Position numbers and translations under genes: made by a program
Shown here: positions 29,901 to 33,102 of the stretch, piece by piece
Position numbering within the stretch: the first letter of the stretch is position 1
How the letters are laid out: the number at the start of each line of letters is the position of its first letter
Assembly (NCBI RefSeq): GCF_005049235.1
Contig: NZ_SUMD01000015.1
Span: 27,462 to 91,461 of the forward strand
Direction: 5' to 3'
Source of the DNA: Rhodococcus oryzae
GTDB lineage: Bacteria; Actinomycetota; Actinomycetes; Mycobacteriales; Mycobacteriaceae
Length of the DNA stretch: 64,000 nucleotides
Notes under the pieces: model-generated
Database searches by the model: none
What the model was told of the DNA's origin: nothing
Seen by the model: the letters and a program-made list of their open reading frames with translations, nothing else

Positions 29901-32174
29901 TGCGTGCTGAGCACACGGCGCGACCGGATCGACGTCGACCCGCGTTTCGAGGTGCTCGAGATCGACCTGCTCGACACCTCGGCCTACGACGACGCCCCGG
30001 TGACCGACGCGGAACGTCGTGCGCCGCTGCATCTGGACAACACGGCGTACGTGATGTTCACGTCGGGGTCGACCGGAAAGCCGAAGGGTGTCGTCCTCAC
30101 ACACCGGGCGATCGTGAACCAGCTGGTGTGGAAGCAGTCCGAGTACGGACTGGGCGCCGACGATGTGGTGCTGCAGCAGATCGCGATGACGTTCGACGTC
30201 TCGGTCTGGGAGTTCTTCTGGGCCCTGCAGAACGGTGCCCGCCTGGTGATCGCCAAGCCCGACGGACACAAGGACATGGAGTACCTGGCCGGGCTGATCG
30301 CCGGGCACGGGATCACCACGGCGACCTTCGTGCCGTCGCCGCTCGGCGTGTTCGTCGCGGTCGTCGACGCGCCGTCGCTGCGAACGCTCAAGCGGGCCTT
30401 CGTGATCGGCGAGGCATTGCCGCCCGAGACAGCGGCACGATGGCGTGAGCTGACCGACGCGGGCCTGCACAACATGTACGGGCCCACCGAGGCAGCGGTC
30501 TCGGTGACCAACTGGGAGGCACGTCCGGAGGACACGGTCACGACGCCGATCGGCTTGCCGCAGTGGAACGTCCGGGTTCACGTGCTGGACGCGGGGCTGC
30601 GGCCCACCCCGGCCGGAGTGGCGGGCGAGCTGTACCTGGCGGGCCCGCAGCTGGCGCGGGGGTACCTGACCCGGCCCGGCATCACCTCGGACCGTTTCGT
30701 GGCGAACCCCTTCGGAGTCGAGGGCGACCGGATGTACCGCACCGGCGACCTGGTCCGGCGACGGGCGGACGGGGTCCTCGAGTACATCGGGCGCACCGAC
30801 TTCCAGGTCAAGCTGCGCGGCCAGCGCATCGAGCTCGAGGAGATCGAGTCGGCGGTGCGGGGCTTCGGCGGGGTGCGGCAGACCGCAGTCCTGGTGCAGT
30901 CCGACGAGCGCGGCGACCACCTGGTCGCCTACGTGGTCCCGGAGGACGGCGCCACGGTGGATCCGGACGAGCTGAAGCGGTACCTGGCGACGGTGCTACC
31001 GGTGTACATGGTGCCGAACGCTGTCGTCGGGCTCGACGAGTTCCCGCTCAACCCCAGCGGCAAGCTGGACCGCAAGCTGCTGCCGGTGCCGGAGTTCGAG
31101 GACACCGGCGAGTACCGGGCCCCGAGCACGGCCACCGAGGCCGCCGTGGCGGAGGTGCTCGCGGAGGTCCTCGAGATCGAGAAGGTGTCCGTGGACGCGT
31201 CCTTCTTCGATCTGGGCGGAAACTCGCTGACCGCGACCCGGGTGATGTCCAGGCTGACCGAGGTGCTCGGGGTCACGGTGCCGCTGCGGGCCGTGTTCCT
31301 CGACCCGACGGCCGAGGGCATCGCGGCGGCGATCGACGCGGAGTCGGGCGCGGAGGGCACAGGCGGCACCGGGACGGACATGTTCGACGTCCTGCTCCCG
31401 ATCCGCGCCGCGGGTGAGCGGTCGCCGGTCTTCGCCGTGCACCCGGTGCTGGGGCTGTCGTGGGCGTACAGCGCACTGGCCCCGGTGCTGGACGGTCAGA
31501 CGCCGGTCTACGGTCTGCAGTCGCCCGCCGCCTCCGGCGACGCCACGCTGCCGGACTCGATCGAGGAGATCGCGCACCGGTACGTGACGGAGATCCGGGC
31601 CGTTCAGCCGAGCGGGCCGTACCGGCTGCTCGGCTGGTCGCTCGGCGGCGTCATCGCGCACGCCATGGCCGTCGAGCTCCAGGCGGCGGGGGAGTCGGTC
31701 GAGCGGCTGATCATGCTCGACAGCTTCGCTGGCGAGGCGGCGGACGCACTCGGTGAGGGCGCGGCGGTGACGGCGGAGGAGATCCTCGGCGGCTTCGGTA
31801 TCGCGGCGACGGCGGACCTCGATCCGTCGGAGGCCGGCATCGACGAGGTCCTTGACCTGATCCGGGCATCCACCGGCGGTCCGCTGTCCGCGGTGTCCGA
31901 GGAGTGGCTGCGACAGATGGTCGCGTCGGCCACGAACTCGGCGGAACTGATGCGCCGCTACGTCCCCGGCCGCTTCCACGGCGACCTGGTGCTGTTCACC
32001 GCGGCGCAGGGACGCCAGGACGACACCATCGCGGCGAAGTCCTGGGGCCCGGCGGTCTCGGGCACGGTCCGGCACCGGTCCGTGCACAGCACGCACTGGG
32101 CGATGATGAGCCCCGCCGCGCTCGAGGAGATGGCGCCGGTGCTCCGGGAACTGCTCGCAGGCCCGGTCGAGTAA
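5700..32174 (+). CDS. Giant seven-module NRPS, terminal subunit with thioesterase
   Basis: 8,824 residues from a TTG start chosen for the GGAGG box 5 nt upstream. Order: A-domain stump (1-~85), A1-PCP1, C2-A2-PCP2-E2, C3-A3-PCP3, C4-A4-PCP4, C5-A5-PCP5-E5, C6-A6-PCP6-E6, C7-A7-PCP7-TE. All condensation and epimerisation HHxxxDG motifs and all carrier serines (653, 1715, 3279, 4350, 5412, 6963, 8509) are present. C domains following an E domain (C3, C6, C7) have the DCL-type xLxPLQxGxxFH start; the others are LCL (PLSxAQxRxWF). The thioesterase carries GWSLGG (Ser8647), Asp8674 and His8799. The module with A1 has no C domain of its own; it is served by the last C domain of the preceding protein. 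Substrates cannot be assigned safely. Inference: a linear or cyclic peptide of at least nine residues, possibly a lipopeptide given the DrrABC-like exporter next door. No MbtH-like gene is visible in the window. Confidence 0.97.
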   Translation: MSAADLTRSIAALASDRPDTIVVSVDGMSATYRELGERLQLLAGALSDRGMDADAIVSVVLTGLVPTIVAAEGGIGGVLDRIHADASTLDIPEEAAEAPADGWPLVSAVALWQEWVERDPEAVAVVEGGRPTTRGELNRRANQLARELASRGVRPDDVVSLIVPRSLEWIVGMLAAWKLGAAYSPLDPAWAIERTEGLIEASGARAVVALSGWPALADAPFEVTVLDDPDTVARLEAHEATDLDRDPWMDDDAGLRLAYVISTSGSTGRPKPTLVPMRGVSNTFQAYRRMLDFGAGTGVLMANSPLFDLTQKNIWVALAYGGALHLSEDGFDPQPILRQIGTGDVQIANMAPSAFEVLADLDTEGVLTNLGAVILGGEQIRPAAYNGLIGTQTRMINSYGPTEASDVTSIYELDLSAPDAEQGQIPIGTAWEGVDYHVLDGRLRPVPAGITGELYIGGNAVGRGYGGMTALTASRFIASPFGSGGARLYRTGDLVRERSDGELVFLGRSDFQVKIRGLRIELGEIESALVANADVLQSIVVVHDDNRVQRLVGYVTAVAGATIETDQVLADVGRTLPAYMVPDLLLVLDEMPLNTSGKIDRKALPRPQFESHSDHYREPSTPAEIVVAQIFGEILGIERVGADDSFFEIGGNSLSAARVVARANAALGSDVNLREVFDAPTVAGLAALAAAGAGTGRHRPELVALPRPERIPLSLAQSRMWFINQFDTSSPAYNLPLGIRLTGSLDTEALAAAVASVLERHESLRTVFPDDGDGPHQVVLPADGLDIDLTPVQVRDEADLMTTLADLASRGFDVTVEIPVRPRLFRLTENEHVLLFLVHHISSDGASMAPLARDVVIAYSSWASGQGPEWAPLEVQYADFAMWQRELLGVEDDPESLLARQVGYWVDELAGIPEVLPLPTDRPRPAVISMEGARVEFEIGQDLHGRLLELAREHEATLFTAVHAAFAVLLSKLSGTDDIVLGTPTAGRGERELDDLVGMFVNTLALRTVVDPAKTFVEMLRSTRESDIGALAHADVPFERLVELLAPERSTAHSPIFQVVIALENTEAAVLELPDLVVGEVDPGVTFAKFDLQLSVGEKADQSGMTGTLVYATDLFDESSVRTLGERFVRLLEAVTADPSVPVGNVEITSPDERRALTPVRGADSAAPVSLAALLTSGAAERGAPALVSGDRVVSYGELDDRSSALARVLISHGAGPETFVALSLARSIESAVAVWAVAKTGAAFVPIDPAYPADRIEHMASDSGATLGLTTTGALAGLPSGVRWLAMDDPGFLADWNAERTDPILDADRTTAAHVDNPAFMVYTSGSTGLPKGVAVTHTGLVNIVAEHQQKFGVQATSRVLHFASPSFDGAVWELLMASVAGAAAVIVAPGVYGGDELREVMFEQRVTHGYTGPAALNTVDPTGLVDLESISVAGEAVSPELVAKWAPTYPFRNLYGPTETTMIATISEPMVTGAPVTIGGPIRGVSAVVLDGRLRPVPFGVTGELYLAGPALARGYHGRFDLTASRFVADVSGSPGARMYRTGDLVRWVDRSVSRDRSRLEIEYVGRSDFQLKVRGFRIELGEIDGALAAHESVDTAYTIGREGPAGATVLVSYVVPVPGAALADRELTEFVSRSLAPHMVPSAIVVIDALPVTINGKVDRKALPEPDFGSAAESYVAPSNATEELLAGLFAEVLGVDRVSVADSFFALGGDSIVSIQLVARAKAAGVLIKARDVFERKTVTGLAQVATTVAEAGVAVLEELPGGGVGDMPLLPVARWALENGAASRFSQAVLLTAPLGLDRGTLAATVQAVLDQHPMLRSVLASADGGAPVLRARELGAVDANSVIDRIEFDSENAPGSAGFERIAAAALGAAADRLDPAAGAMVQVVWFDPASQLGEANGRLLLVLHHLVVDGVSWRLLVPALASAWGQIVAGGTPSFEPEVTSMRRWAHALTDEALSDSRVAELGYWREVLATQEAPIGSRPLDARLDTVATRGQVSLELPADVTDGLLTGVPARFRGGAQDGLLAALAVAVAAWRRARGGRGAAESSTLITLEGHGREDQVVPGADLSRTVGWFTSVYPVRLDLGGADLDDALAGGAAAGAAVKAVKEQLLAVPDNGIGYGLLRYLNPETGAELSSGAVPQISFNYLGRFGTGELTDEIRGLGWIPVTDGGTLGGAADPAMAPESALEINASVLPGGGLSATLSFATGVLTEAEVEEFAGFWRAAMTAISAHARTEAAGGLTPSDLPLVSLSQDQIELFESRYPSVEDLWSLSPLQHGLLFHALLTEGMPDVVDVYTAQFVLDLAGSVDADRLRRAADRLLVRNPNLRSVFLVDEAVGSVQVVVGDTRAPLTLHDLSGLDEESRAAERQRILDADRATGFDMATPPLVRLTLLRLAADSWQLVFTNHHVILDGWSTPLVIRELMALYAMDGDDSALPRARDYKDYLHWLAGQDRAQSLETWRDALAGADDPTLLAPAVQGVNHAAVPGKVEGSLSAEETAGAEALAAELGVTLNTLVQTAWGVVLGMLSGRGTVVFGATVSGRPSDLSGVESMAGLFINTIPVAVRLVPHEPVRELLARLQSEQAGLLDHHFVGLTDIHRAAGDAALFDTAVIYESYPVDTSGVGGDVDIAGMRLMGVESAAASHFPLSIVAAPVDGRLHLAAEFQHEAFDEATVAGHLDRTIRVLREFVARPDANVGSLRLITDDELQLLDSYNRTELARTSETLLERIDARVAEDASAIAVVASGTSVTRGELDRRANRLAHELIAAGVGIDDVVALIVPRSVDWVVGMLAAWKVGAAYLPVDTKAPADRIAAVLEDCEVGAVVLADGWSEELAYSGALVRLGDVDTESRLASRPETAPPNRWTEPGAGHRLAYVITTSGSTGRPKPTLVPMAGVLNTAEWYRGEIRLEPGDGALVANSPVFDQTQKNVWVTLSDGGVLHLAGDPFDPVEILEIIGGGSVVNANLAPSAFATLLDADADQSVLPALRSLHLGGESFNPARLAHLEAADTRLHNNYGPTEATDMITDHRLSSVTTGYPDGRVPIGPALPNYELYVLDQHLRLVPPGVPGELYIGGPLVLARGYGSRFALTAARFVANPFRGGGERMYQSGDVVYWNTDGELEYVGRTDFQVKIRGLRVELGEIEMALLADPRVGQVAVVVKTTETGIDRLVAYVVPADSADGLEEAVTEVARRALPDYMVPSAVVVLDEFELTPSGKVDRKALPDPDFGSAEESYRAPANVVEEIVAAVYGELLSVPRVSATDSFFALGGDSLVATKVVARVNAGTGAALRLRDLFEAPTVAELAARIERGEGRAETRSELSARPRPGRIPLSLAQSRMWFLNQYDTSSPVYNIPMAIRLTGALDTDILRAALGDVLERHESLRTLFPNTDDGPYQLIVPAADVDLDVSTATVSESGLAAELVAFFSQGFDVTTGIPLRVKIVQVADTDVAEHVLAMSIHHISSDGASTAPLARDLVTAYLARTAGEAPRWTPLEVQYADFSIWQREVLGTPDDPKSLAAQQIEYWTTALAGIPEVLELPGDRPRPSQQSFRAGSVSFAVDPELRGRLDALAREHGATLFMAVHAALVVFLSRLGNTDDVAIATPVAGRGERQLDDLVGMFVNTLVLRTAIDADASFAELLEQVRETDLGAFGNADVPFEQLVEALNPTRSRAHSPFAQVILGFQNLEQAALELPGLTVSALESGLQVAKFDLQLMMMESDPAGGGGLTAEFTYASDLFDESTVRDFATRFLRVLEAVVAAPAQAVGDLSLLDSDERARLAPVSGTPSIAQATLPELLAAAVELNPDAHAVEFGDLAMTYSELDELSNRLARRLIGAGVGAEDFVAVALSRSAGSVLAVWAIAKTGAAFVPLDLSYPQERIEYLAADSGVRVGLTDLASIDSVPGSVTWMALDDVEFSASVDEQSSEPITDTDRVRPLTVESGAYMVYTSGSTGKPKGVLVTHTGLANFAAAQREHYSVTRDSRTLHFASPSFDGAVLELLLAIGSGATMVIAPPSIYGGQELGDFLRAERVTHAFVTTAALATVDPVGLDELTDVAVGGEAVQAELVARWAPGRRLFDVYGPTETSMVITMSRPMVPGGSINIGGPVRGADAMVLDGRLHPVPVGVPGELYFAGPALGRGYHQRFALTADRFVANPFAADGSRMYRTGDVVRWIETDGASGATGDDTAALAIEYVGRSDFQLKVRGFRIELGEIDAVLTRHESVEFAATIGHKTASGNTVLVAYVLAGAGRSIDRSVLAEYAGIEMPAHMVPSAFVELDSIPLTPNGKLDRRALPEPVFESAAEYRAPRNPVEEVIAGVFADVLGVDRVSADQDFFDIGGNSLVATRVVARVNAALGISMGVRELFDAPTVESLAVAAASMSGRDVNRPALVARPRTGRIPLSMAQKRIWFLNQFDTASAAYNIPLGVRLSGALNVEALQQAMFDVLARHESLRTIYPSGPDGPEQRVIEVGAASIELARITVTEPELMARAAEFAGRGFDVTDSLPVRAALFELSADQHVLLVVVHHISADGSSMAPLARDVMSAYVARAQGEAPHWEPLPVQYADYALWQREVLGAESDPESVIAKQVDHWRDALSGLPDLLELPTDRPRPAMQSMLGERVDFEVPSQLSTQIDALARTTGTTSFMVMQAAYAVLLMHLSGTGDIAVGTAVAGRGEEALDPIVGMFVNTLVLRTQMESADTFRSVLETVREGDLQAFSHADLPFERLVEILDPERSTAHAPLVQVSFGFENVDTPVFELPGLTVSGLSTDLGQAKYDLELSFSEQSDEAGNTGFAGVFGFATSLFDRESVERMAQRFVRILTTAVADPEVVVGDIDLLEPDERERVLTEFNQTAVPVEPTTLVELIDRSVARTPDAPAMTFEDTTLSFAEFDARVNRLARHLISEGVGPETLVVLAARRSLEMMVGMYAVMKAGGAYVPVDPDQPAERLELVLSIAQPVAVLTTSWDGVELPAGVPVVEIDSAPTGHLDAAPITDAQRLRPLRRGNPAYVIFTSGSTGVPKGVAVSHAAIVNQLSWFIGEYEMTASDVVLQKTPIVFDPSVWELFVPFISGGHLVIAKPDGHRDAEYLIDVSRRWNVTTLGFVPSMLAAFLSSPELAFPPSVRSLQLAGEALSPELAARTLASASLGINNAYGPTETTLTSVHYWADGTETGSMPIGIPVWNSQAYVLDSRLNPVVPGARGELYLAGGQVARGYHARSGLTAERFVPNPFGAPGSVMYRTGDLGRLRRDGQLEYLGRTDFQVKIRGQRIELGEIESALLDHSSVDQAVVIAADTERGQRLVAYLVAATGVTVDTGDVRAEVARALPGYMVPDALIVLEAMPVTSNGKLDRRALPAPEFASVADTYVAPRTPAEQTIAAVFAEVLGVERVSVEDSFFALGGDSIMSIQLVTRAKAAGLAFTARQVFEHRTVAALAAVAGEAAAAAITLAELPGGGVGEMPPTPIMRATAERGGLLRRFSQSSFVTLPHGIDRATVESTIQSVLDRHDALRLRWNEDGSGLTVTEAGSVPSARLVHRVEFASRPGTEEFAALVRGEFEAAADRLDPTTGIVAQFVWFDPSAGAGDTNGRLLMVIHHLAVDGVSWRILLPDFASAWGQVQSGAEPELPEVGTSLRRWAHGLAEAAVSERRTEELGYWRSVLEGTDPTLGSRLVDPALDVVSATAGVRVEASAETTEGLLTAVPRAFGGGVNDGLLAALALAVARWRERRGVAASATLLGLEGHGREEEAVEGADLSRTVGWFTSLFPVRIDVSGVDLDDAFAGGPAAGQAIKLVKEQLLAVPDRGIGYGLLRYLNAETAQDLSGFAAPQIGFNYLGRTGAFEVTDEMRDMGWVPVGDGGVLGSALDPDMPVAALDINAVVSNSEGVETLSTVFDFATGVLSAADVDELAELWSGALDAIASHAGGPGAGGFTPSDLPLVSLTQSQIERYEARFPTMSDIWSLSPLQYGMYFHAALAESAVDVYTAQLCLRLGGVVDADRMRRAAQALIDRHPSFRTAFVTDDTGIAAQVVLEDTEIPFVTVDLSGLDQADRGAERARIVEQDRLAKFDLGAPPLMRLTLITLGEGEYELVVMNHHIAIDGWSTPLVLKELLVLYAADGDASVLPQARSYRDFLAWLAERDHVRSLQAWEDSLGGVEGPTLLVSGDRGRQQDSTSGQYLTQLGTAETAELVARARELGVTPNTFVQVSWAILLGSLTGREDTVFGATVSGRPPEIPGVESMIGLFINTVPLRVHLDPSESVAQLLTRVQAEQADLLDHHYVGLAEIQRAAGEAAMFDTLAVFESFPVDMAGATSQTDIAGMRVLGMDGIDAAHYPVAMTASLDSALHLKFIHATELVDEDAVRTLSERFLRVLGTVVSAPSTPVGAVEVTDPDERAALSPVSGPAAEPATRMLPELLAAAATDRDAPALVSGDRTVSYGELDDRSNALARVLIDRGVGPESFVALALPRSIESQIALWAIAKSGGAFVPMDPAYPSDRIEHMTTDSSALVGITDAEHLADLPTTVSWLVLDDPEFAAAVDLGSTEPVTDADRRAPVREQHAAYVIYTSGSTGLPKGVVVSHQGLANFAAEQRERYYVTARSRALHFSSPSFDASMLELLLAVGAGAAMVIVPPGVYGGTELADIISAAGVTHAFITPGALASVSPEGLDCLQHLVAGGEAVPNNLVDIWAPGRNFYNGYGPTETIIMATISGALTPGEILTIGGPIRGMSATVLDRRMRPVPVGVAGELYLAGAQMARGYHDRRALTADRFVANPFGEAGSRMYRTGDMVRWIDRSEAGDRSRLEIEYVGRSDFQVKVRGFRIELGEIDAALSAHESVDFAVTVGRQGPSGATVLVAYVVPVASATVDVAALTEFVGRSLLAHMVPSAIVVLDAIPLTVNGKVDRKALPEPDFGSSLESFVAPTNPVEEILAGLFAEVLGVERVSVTDSFFALGGDSIVSIQLVTRAKAAGVVLKARDVFERKTVAGLAQVATLTSESGGATVLAELEGGGVGEMPLTPIMRWMTERPGGHNRMLMPAFLALPEGIDRAGLVATLRAVFDRHDMLRSSIPQTGAEPILSIGDADSVDVDAMVARVEFGAWALPGSAEFDALAAPAFEDAAAELDLATGSVVRFVWFDPEPGADGSGRLLIVAHHLVVDGVSWRILVADLVAAWQFVATGATPELPPVGTSMRRWAHGLTEEANSAAREAEMTYWRTVQGGADPLLASRPLDPAVDLFASIAEVKVVLSEQATDALLTAVPAAVRGGVNDGLLAALALAVSAWRRDRGVDESSTLIKLEGHGREEDTVPGADLTRTVGWFTSMFPLRLDLPEIDLDEALAGGPAVGSAVKAVKEQLLAVPNKGIGYGLLRYLNERTAAELAAQPLPQIGFNYLGQLGGEEPADSAPIGWLPAPKGELSVSAAPDADLPAAAVVDINASVTGARLSATFAFPPGLIDESEVRELSELWSRALEAVGRWAAATGSAHFTPSDLPLVSLSQNEIERFEAEYPTLADVWSLTPLQEGMLFHSMLAQTSTSLDVYTSQVVIELGGLVDAGRLRAAAQALVDRHPNLRAGFRHDDAGNAVQVIVDGAPVQFREVDLGHHGDEERQRVLDEDRQRRFDMSEPPLVRFSLVGRADGTYSLAMTSHHILVDGWSMPLLLKDLIVLYAARGDGSVLPPVRSYRDFLEWLSTRDAEASLEQWAGSMLGAEEPTLLAPADRGREQSSLPGEVSLHLSTERTGALSGLARELGVTLNTVVQMAWGLVLSRLIGRDDVVFGATVSGRPPALTGVESMVGMFINTLPVHVSVDRAETVTELLLRLQGEQSDLLEHHHVGLQTIQQRTGTGSVFDTITVFESYPVDAASATGDADIDGMRLLGVGGVDANTFPLSLYIEAGDRLQLDAKFLTDLFAPDEVESILDRVDRILAAIERNPDAKVGDLDVLSDAEYAELDRWNATDHEIPAASLADLFDAQVARTPDAVALVFEGEELTYAEFDARANRLARYLIELGVGPESMVGLGIRRSLDLMIGMYAIVKAGGAYVPIDPDHPAERTTYVLETADPVCVLSTRRDRIDVDPRFEVLEIDLLDTSAYDDAPVTDAERRAPLHLDNTAYVMFTSGSTGKPKGVVLTHRAIVNQLVWKQSEYGLGADDVVLQQIAMTFDVSVWEFFWALQNGARLVIAKPDGHKDMEYLAGLIAGHGITTATFVPSPLGVFVAVVDAPSLRTLKRAFVIGEALPPETAARWRELTDAGLHNMYGPTEAAVSVTNWEARPEDTVTTPIGLPQWNVRVHVLDAGLRPTPAGVAGELYLAGPQLARGYLTRPGITSDRFVANPFGVEGDRMYRTGDLVRRRADGVLEYIGRTDFQVKLRGQRIELEEIESAVRGFGGVRQTAVLVQSDERGDHLVAYVVPEDGATVDPDELKRYLATVLPVYMVPNAVVGLDEFPLNPSGKLDRKLLPVPEFEDTGEYRAPSTATEAAVAEVLAEVLEIEKVSVDASFFDLGGNSLTATRVMSRLTEVLGVTVPLRAVFLDPTAEGIAAAIDAESGAEGTGGTGTDMFDVLLPIRAAGERSPVFAVHPVLGLSWAYSALAPVLDGQTPVYGLQSPAASGDATLPDSIEEIAHRYVTEIRAVQPSGPYRLLGWSLGGVIAHAMAVELQAAGESVERLIMLDSFAGEAADALGEGAAVTAEEILGGFGIAATADLDPSEAGIDEVLDLIRASTGGPLSAVSEEWLRQMVASATNSAELMRRYVPGRFHGDLVLFTAAQGRQDDTIAAKSWGPAVSGTVRHRSVHSTHWAMMSPAALEEMAPVLRELLAGPVE
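6010..7770 (+). other. NRPS 2 module 1: A-PCP (no C domain)
   Basis: The A domain has unusual cores. Core A3 reads STSGSTGRPKP, with Pro in place of the usual Gly after Lys, and core A4 reads FDLTQKNIW (Asp308 is the carboxylate anchor). The code by eye is DLKNIGSDVK. The carrier is GGNS with Ser653. Its condensation partner is the final C domain of the upstream protein. It shares the atypical cores with module 3. Confidence 0.85.
7830..12430 (+). other. NRPS 2 module 2: C-A-PCP-E
   Basis: LCL condensation domain (His839, His840, Asp844, Gly845), A domain with [11 protein letters not shown] and code by eye DGWYSALMIK, GGDS carrier (Ser1715), and E domain with HHLVVDG (His1911) and LEGHGRED. 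Adds a residue that is converted to D. The A C-terminal region, PCP and start of E are nearly the same as in module 6. Confidence 0.88.
12460..15650 (+). other. NRPS 2 module 3: C-A-PCP
   Basis: DCL condensation domain (HHVILDGWS, His2413), consistent with the preceding E domain. The A domain shares the unusual cores of module 1 (TSGSTGRPKP; FDQTQKNVW, Asp2931, Lys2935) with code DQKNHGNDM-K by eye. The carrier reads GGDS (Ser3279) although no E domain follows. Adds an L residue. Confidence 0.87.
15700..18880 (+). other. NRPS 2 module 4: C-A-PCP
   Basis: LCL condensation domain (HHISSDG, His3467), A domain with code by eye DGLFAGVMVK and carrier GGNS (Ser4350). The usually conserved proline at the position equivalent to PheA 281 is Thr here (FVTTAAL). 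Adds an L residue. Confidence 0.87.
18910..23500 (+). other. NRPS 2 module 5: C-A-PCP-E
   Basis: LCL condensation domain (HHISADG, His4535), A domain of the FTSGSTGVPKG / FDPSVWE type with code by eye DPWGQAALTK, GGDS carrier (Ser5412), and E domain with HHLAVDG (His5603) and LEGHGREEE. Adds a D residue. Confidence 0.87.
23515..28165 (+). other. NRPS 2 module 6: C-A-PCP-E
   Basis: DCL condensation domain (HHIAIDGWS, His6101), A domain with code by eye DALFVGGIMK, GGDS carrier (Ser6963), E domain with HHLVVDG (His7159) and LEGHGREED. Adds a second consecutive D residue. The code is close to that of the NRPS 1 A domain (DALFVGAVAK), so the two may use similar hydrophobic substrates. Confidence 0.87.
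28180..32171 (+). other. NRPS 2 module 7: C-A-PCP-TE, chain release
   Basis: DCL condensation domain (HHILVDGWS, His7652), A domain with code by eye DVWTFIMVSK, carrier GGNS (Ser8509), then a type I thioesterase (about 8565-8824) with nucleophile Ser8647 in GWSLGG, Asp8674 and His8799. Adds the last, L, residue and releases or cyclises the chain. Confidence 0.88.
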
Positions 32175-32180
32175 CGACAG

Positions 32181-32226
32181 GACACGAGAAAGGCCCCGCC
32201 CGTGAGGGCGGGGCCTTTCTCGTGTC
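32181..32226. terminator. Bidirectional terminator between NRPS and ABC exporter
   Basis: Perfect 21-bp stem (32181-32201 with 32206-32226) and a GTGA tetraloop, between two convergent genes that stop at 32174 (+) and 32248 (-). AAAGG/CCTTT in the stem gives a U-rich 3' side in both directions. Confidence 0.92.
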
Positions 32227-32247
32227 GAGCGAAGGTGCGGGCGGGGA

Positions 32248-33102
32248 CTACGAGGCCGGGTTGTGTGCGGCCCTCTGGTAGCCCTTGATGGCGGGGTAGG
32301 TGAATACCAGGACGGCCCCGACCGACCACAGCACCGTCTTGATCAACGGTTCGGCGACCGGTCCGCCCAGGGTCAGGCCCTTCATCGCGTCGATCGCGCA
32401 CGACATGGGCTGGTTCTCGACGAATGTTTGCAGCCAGGGTGGGTAGGCCGCGGTCGGCACGAACCCGGAATTGAAGAACATCAGCAGGGTGCACAGCAGC
32501 GAGAGGAGCTCCACCAGCGGCGCCTTGGCCGCCATCACCGACAACATGGTGACCAGTGTCGCGAATCCCAGTCCCAACAGGAGCGGGACGAACATCATGG
32601 CGACAGCCGGGAGGAAGCCTTGGTTGAACCGGAACCCGAGCGGGATGGCCACCAACACGATCAGCACCGTCGTGATCATGATGCGGATCGACTCGGCGAT
32701 CAGGCGGCTCACCAATCCTGCCGCCCGGTGCATCGGCAGGATCCAGAAGCGCGCGAGCAGCCCCTTCTTCCACTCCTGCTTGAGTGAGAGGCCGCTGGCG
32801 ATGCAGCCGAACATGGCGCCGACCAGGGTCATCATCGGGGCGGTGCCGTAGATGCTGTTCACCCCGGTCGCCTTGGTGATCGAGATCCCCAGCACGGCCC
32901 AGAACATCAGCATCGTGACGGAGGGGTAGATGACCGCCTGCAGAATGGTGAAGGGGTCGCGGAGCCAGCCACGGAGCAGCCTGCCCGCCTGCAGCTTGCT
33001 GTGCTCGATGAGGGCAGGCCACGAGGTCTCGGACGGCGGGTCGGTGACGACCGGGAAGCTGTGGGTGGCCGGGGCGGCCTCCCGGGTCTGCAGGTCTGTC
33101 AT
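32248..33102 (-). CDS. ABC-2 type permease, DrrC-like
   Basis: 284 residues, membrane subunit of an ABC-2 exporter. About six hydrophobic segments follow a cytoplasmic N-terminus ending in LLRGWLRDPFTILQAVIYP, with the family motif FFNSGFVPTAAYPPWLQTFVENQP before the last segments, split here by eye into FFNSGFVP and ENQP. The start is the ATG at 33102, which overlaps the stop of the upstream permease in an ATGA; the longer open frame to 33273 lies inside that gene and is rejected. It works with the ATPase at 33911-34894. The family (DrrB/DrrC, mycobacterial PDIM export) moves lipids, lipopeptides or antibiotics outward. Inference: exports the NRPS product. Confidence 0.9.
   Translation of the reverse strand: MTDLQTREAAPATHSFPVVTDPPSETSWPALIEHSKLQAGRLLRGWLRDPFTILQAVIYPSVTMLMFWAVLGISITKATGVNSIYGTAPMMTLVGAMFGCIASGLSLKQEWKKGLLARFWILPMHRAAGLVSRLIAESIRIMITTVLIVLVAIPLGFRFNQGFLPAVAMMFVPLLLGLGFATLVTMLSVMAAKAPLVELLSLLCTLLMFFNSGFVPTAAYPPWLQTFVENQPMSCAIDAMKGLTLGGPVAEPLIKTVLWSVGAVLVFTYPAIKGYQRAAHNPAS

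Noticed and set aside
1..32174. Recurring near-identical DNA stretches (A, PCP and E cores) as mobile repeats or a CRISPR-like array
   Set aside because: They are in-frame conserved NRPS motifs spaced by whole domains, with no terminal repeats or regular short spacers.
32263..32787. Plus-strand open frame opposite the DrrC-like permease
   Set aside because: Its product is rich in Gln/Arg/His with no motif, and the minus strand encodes a clear membrane protein in a coupled operon.
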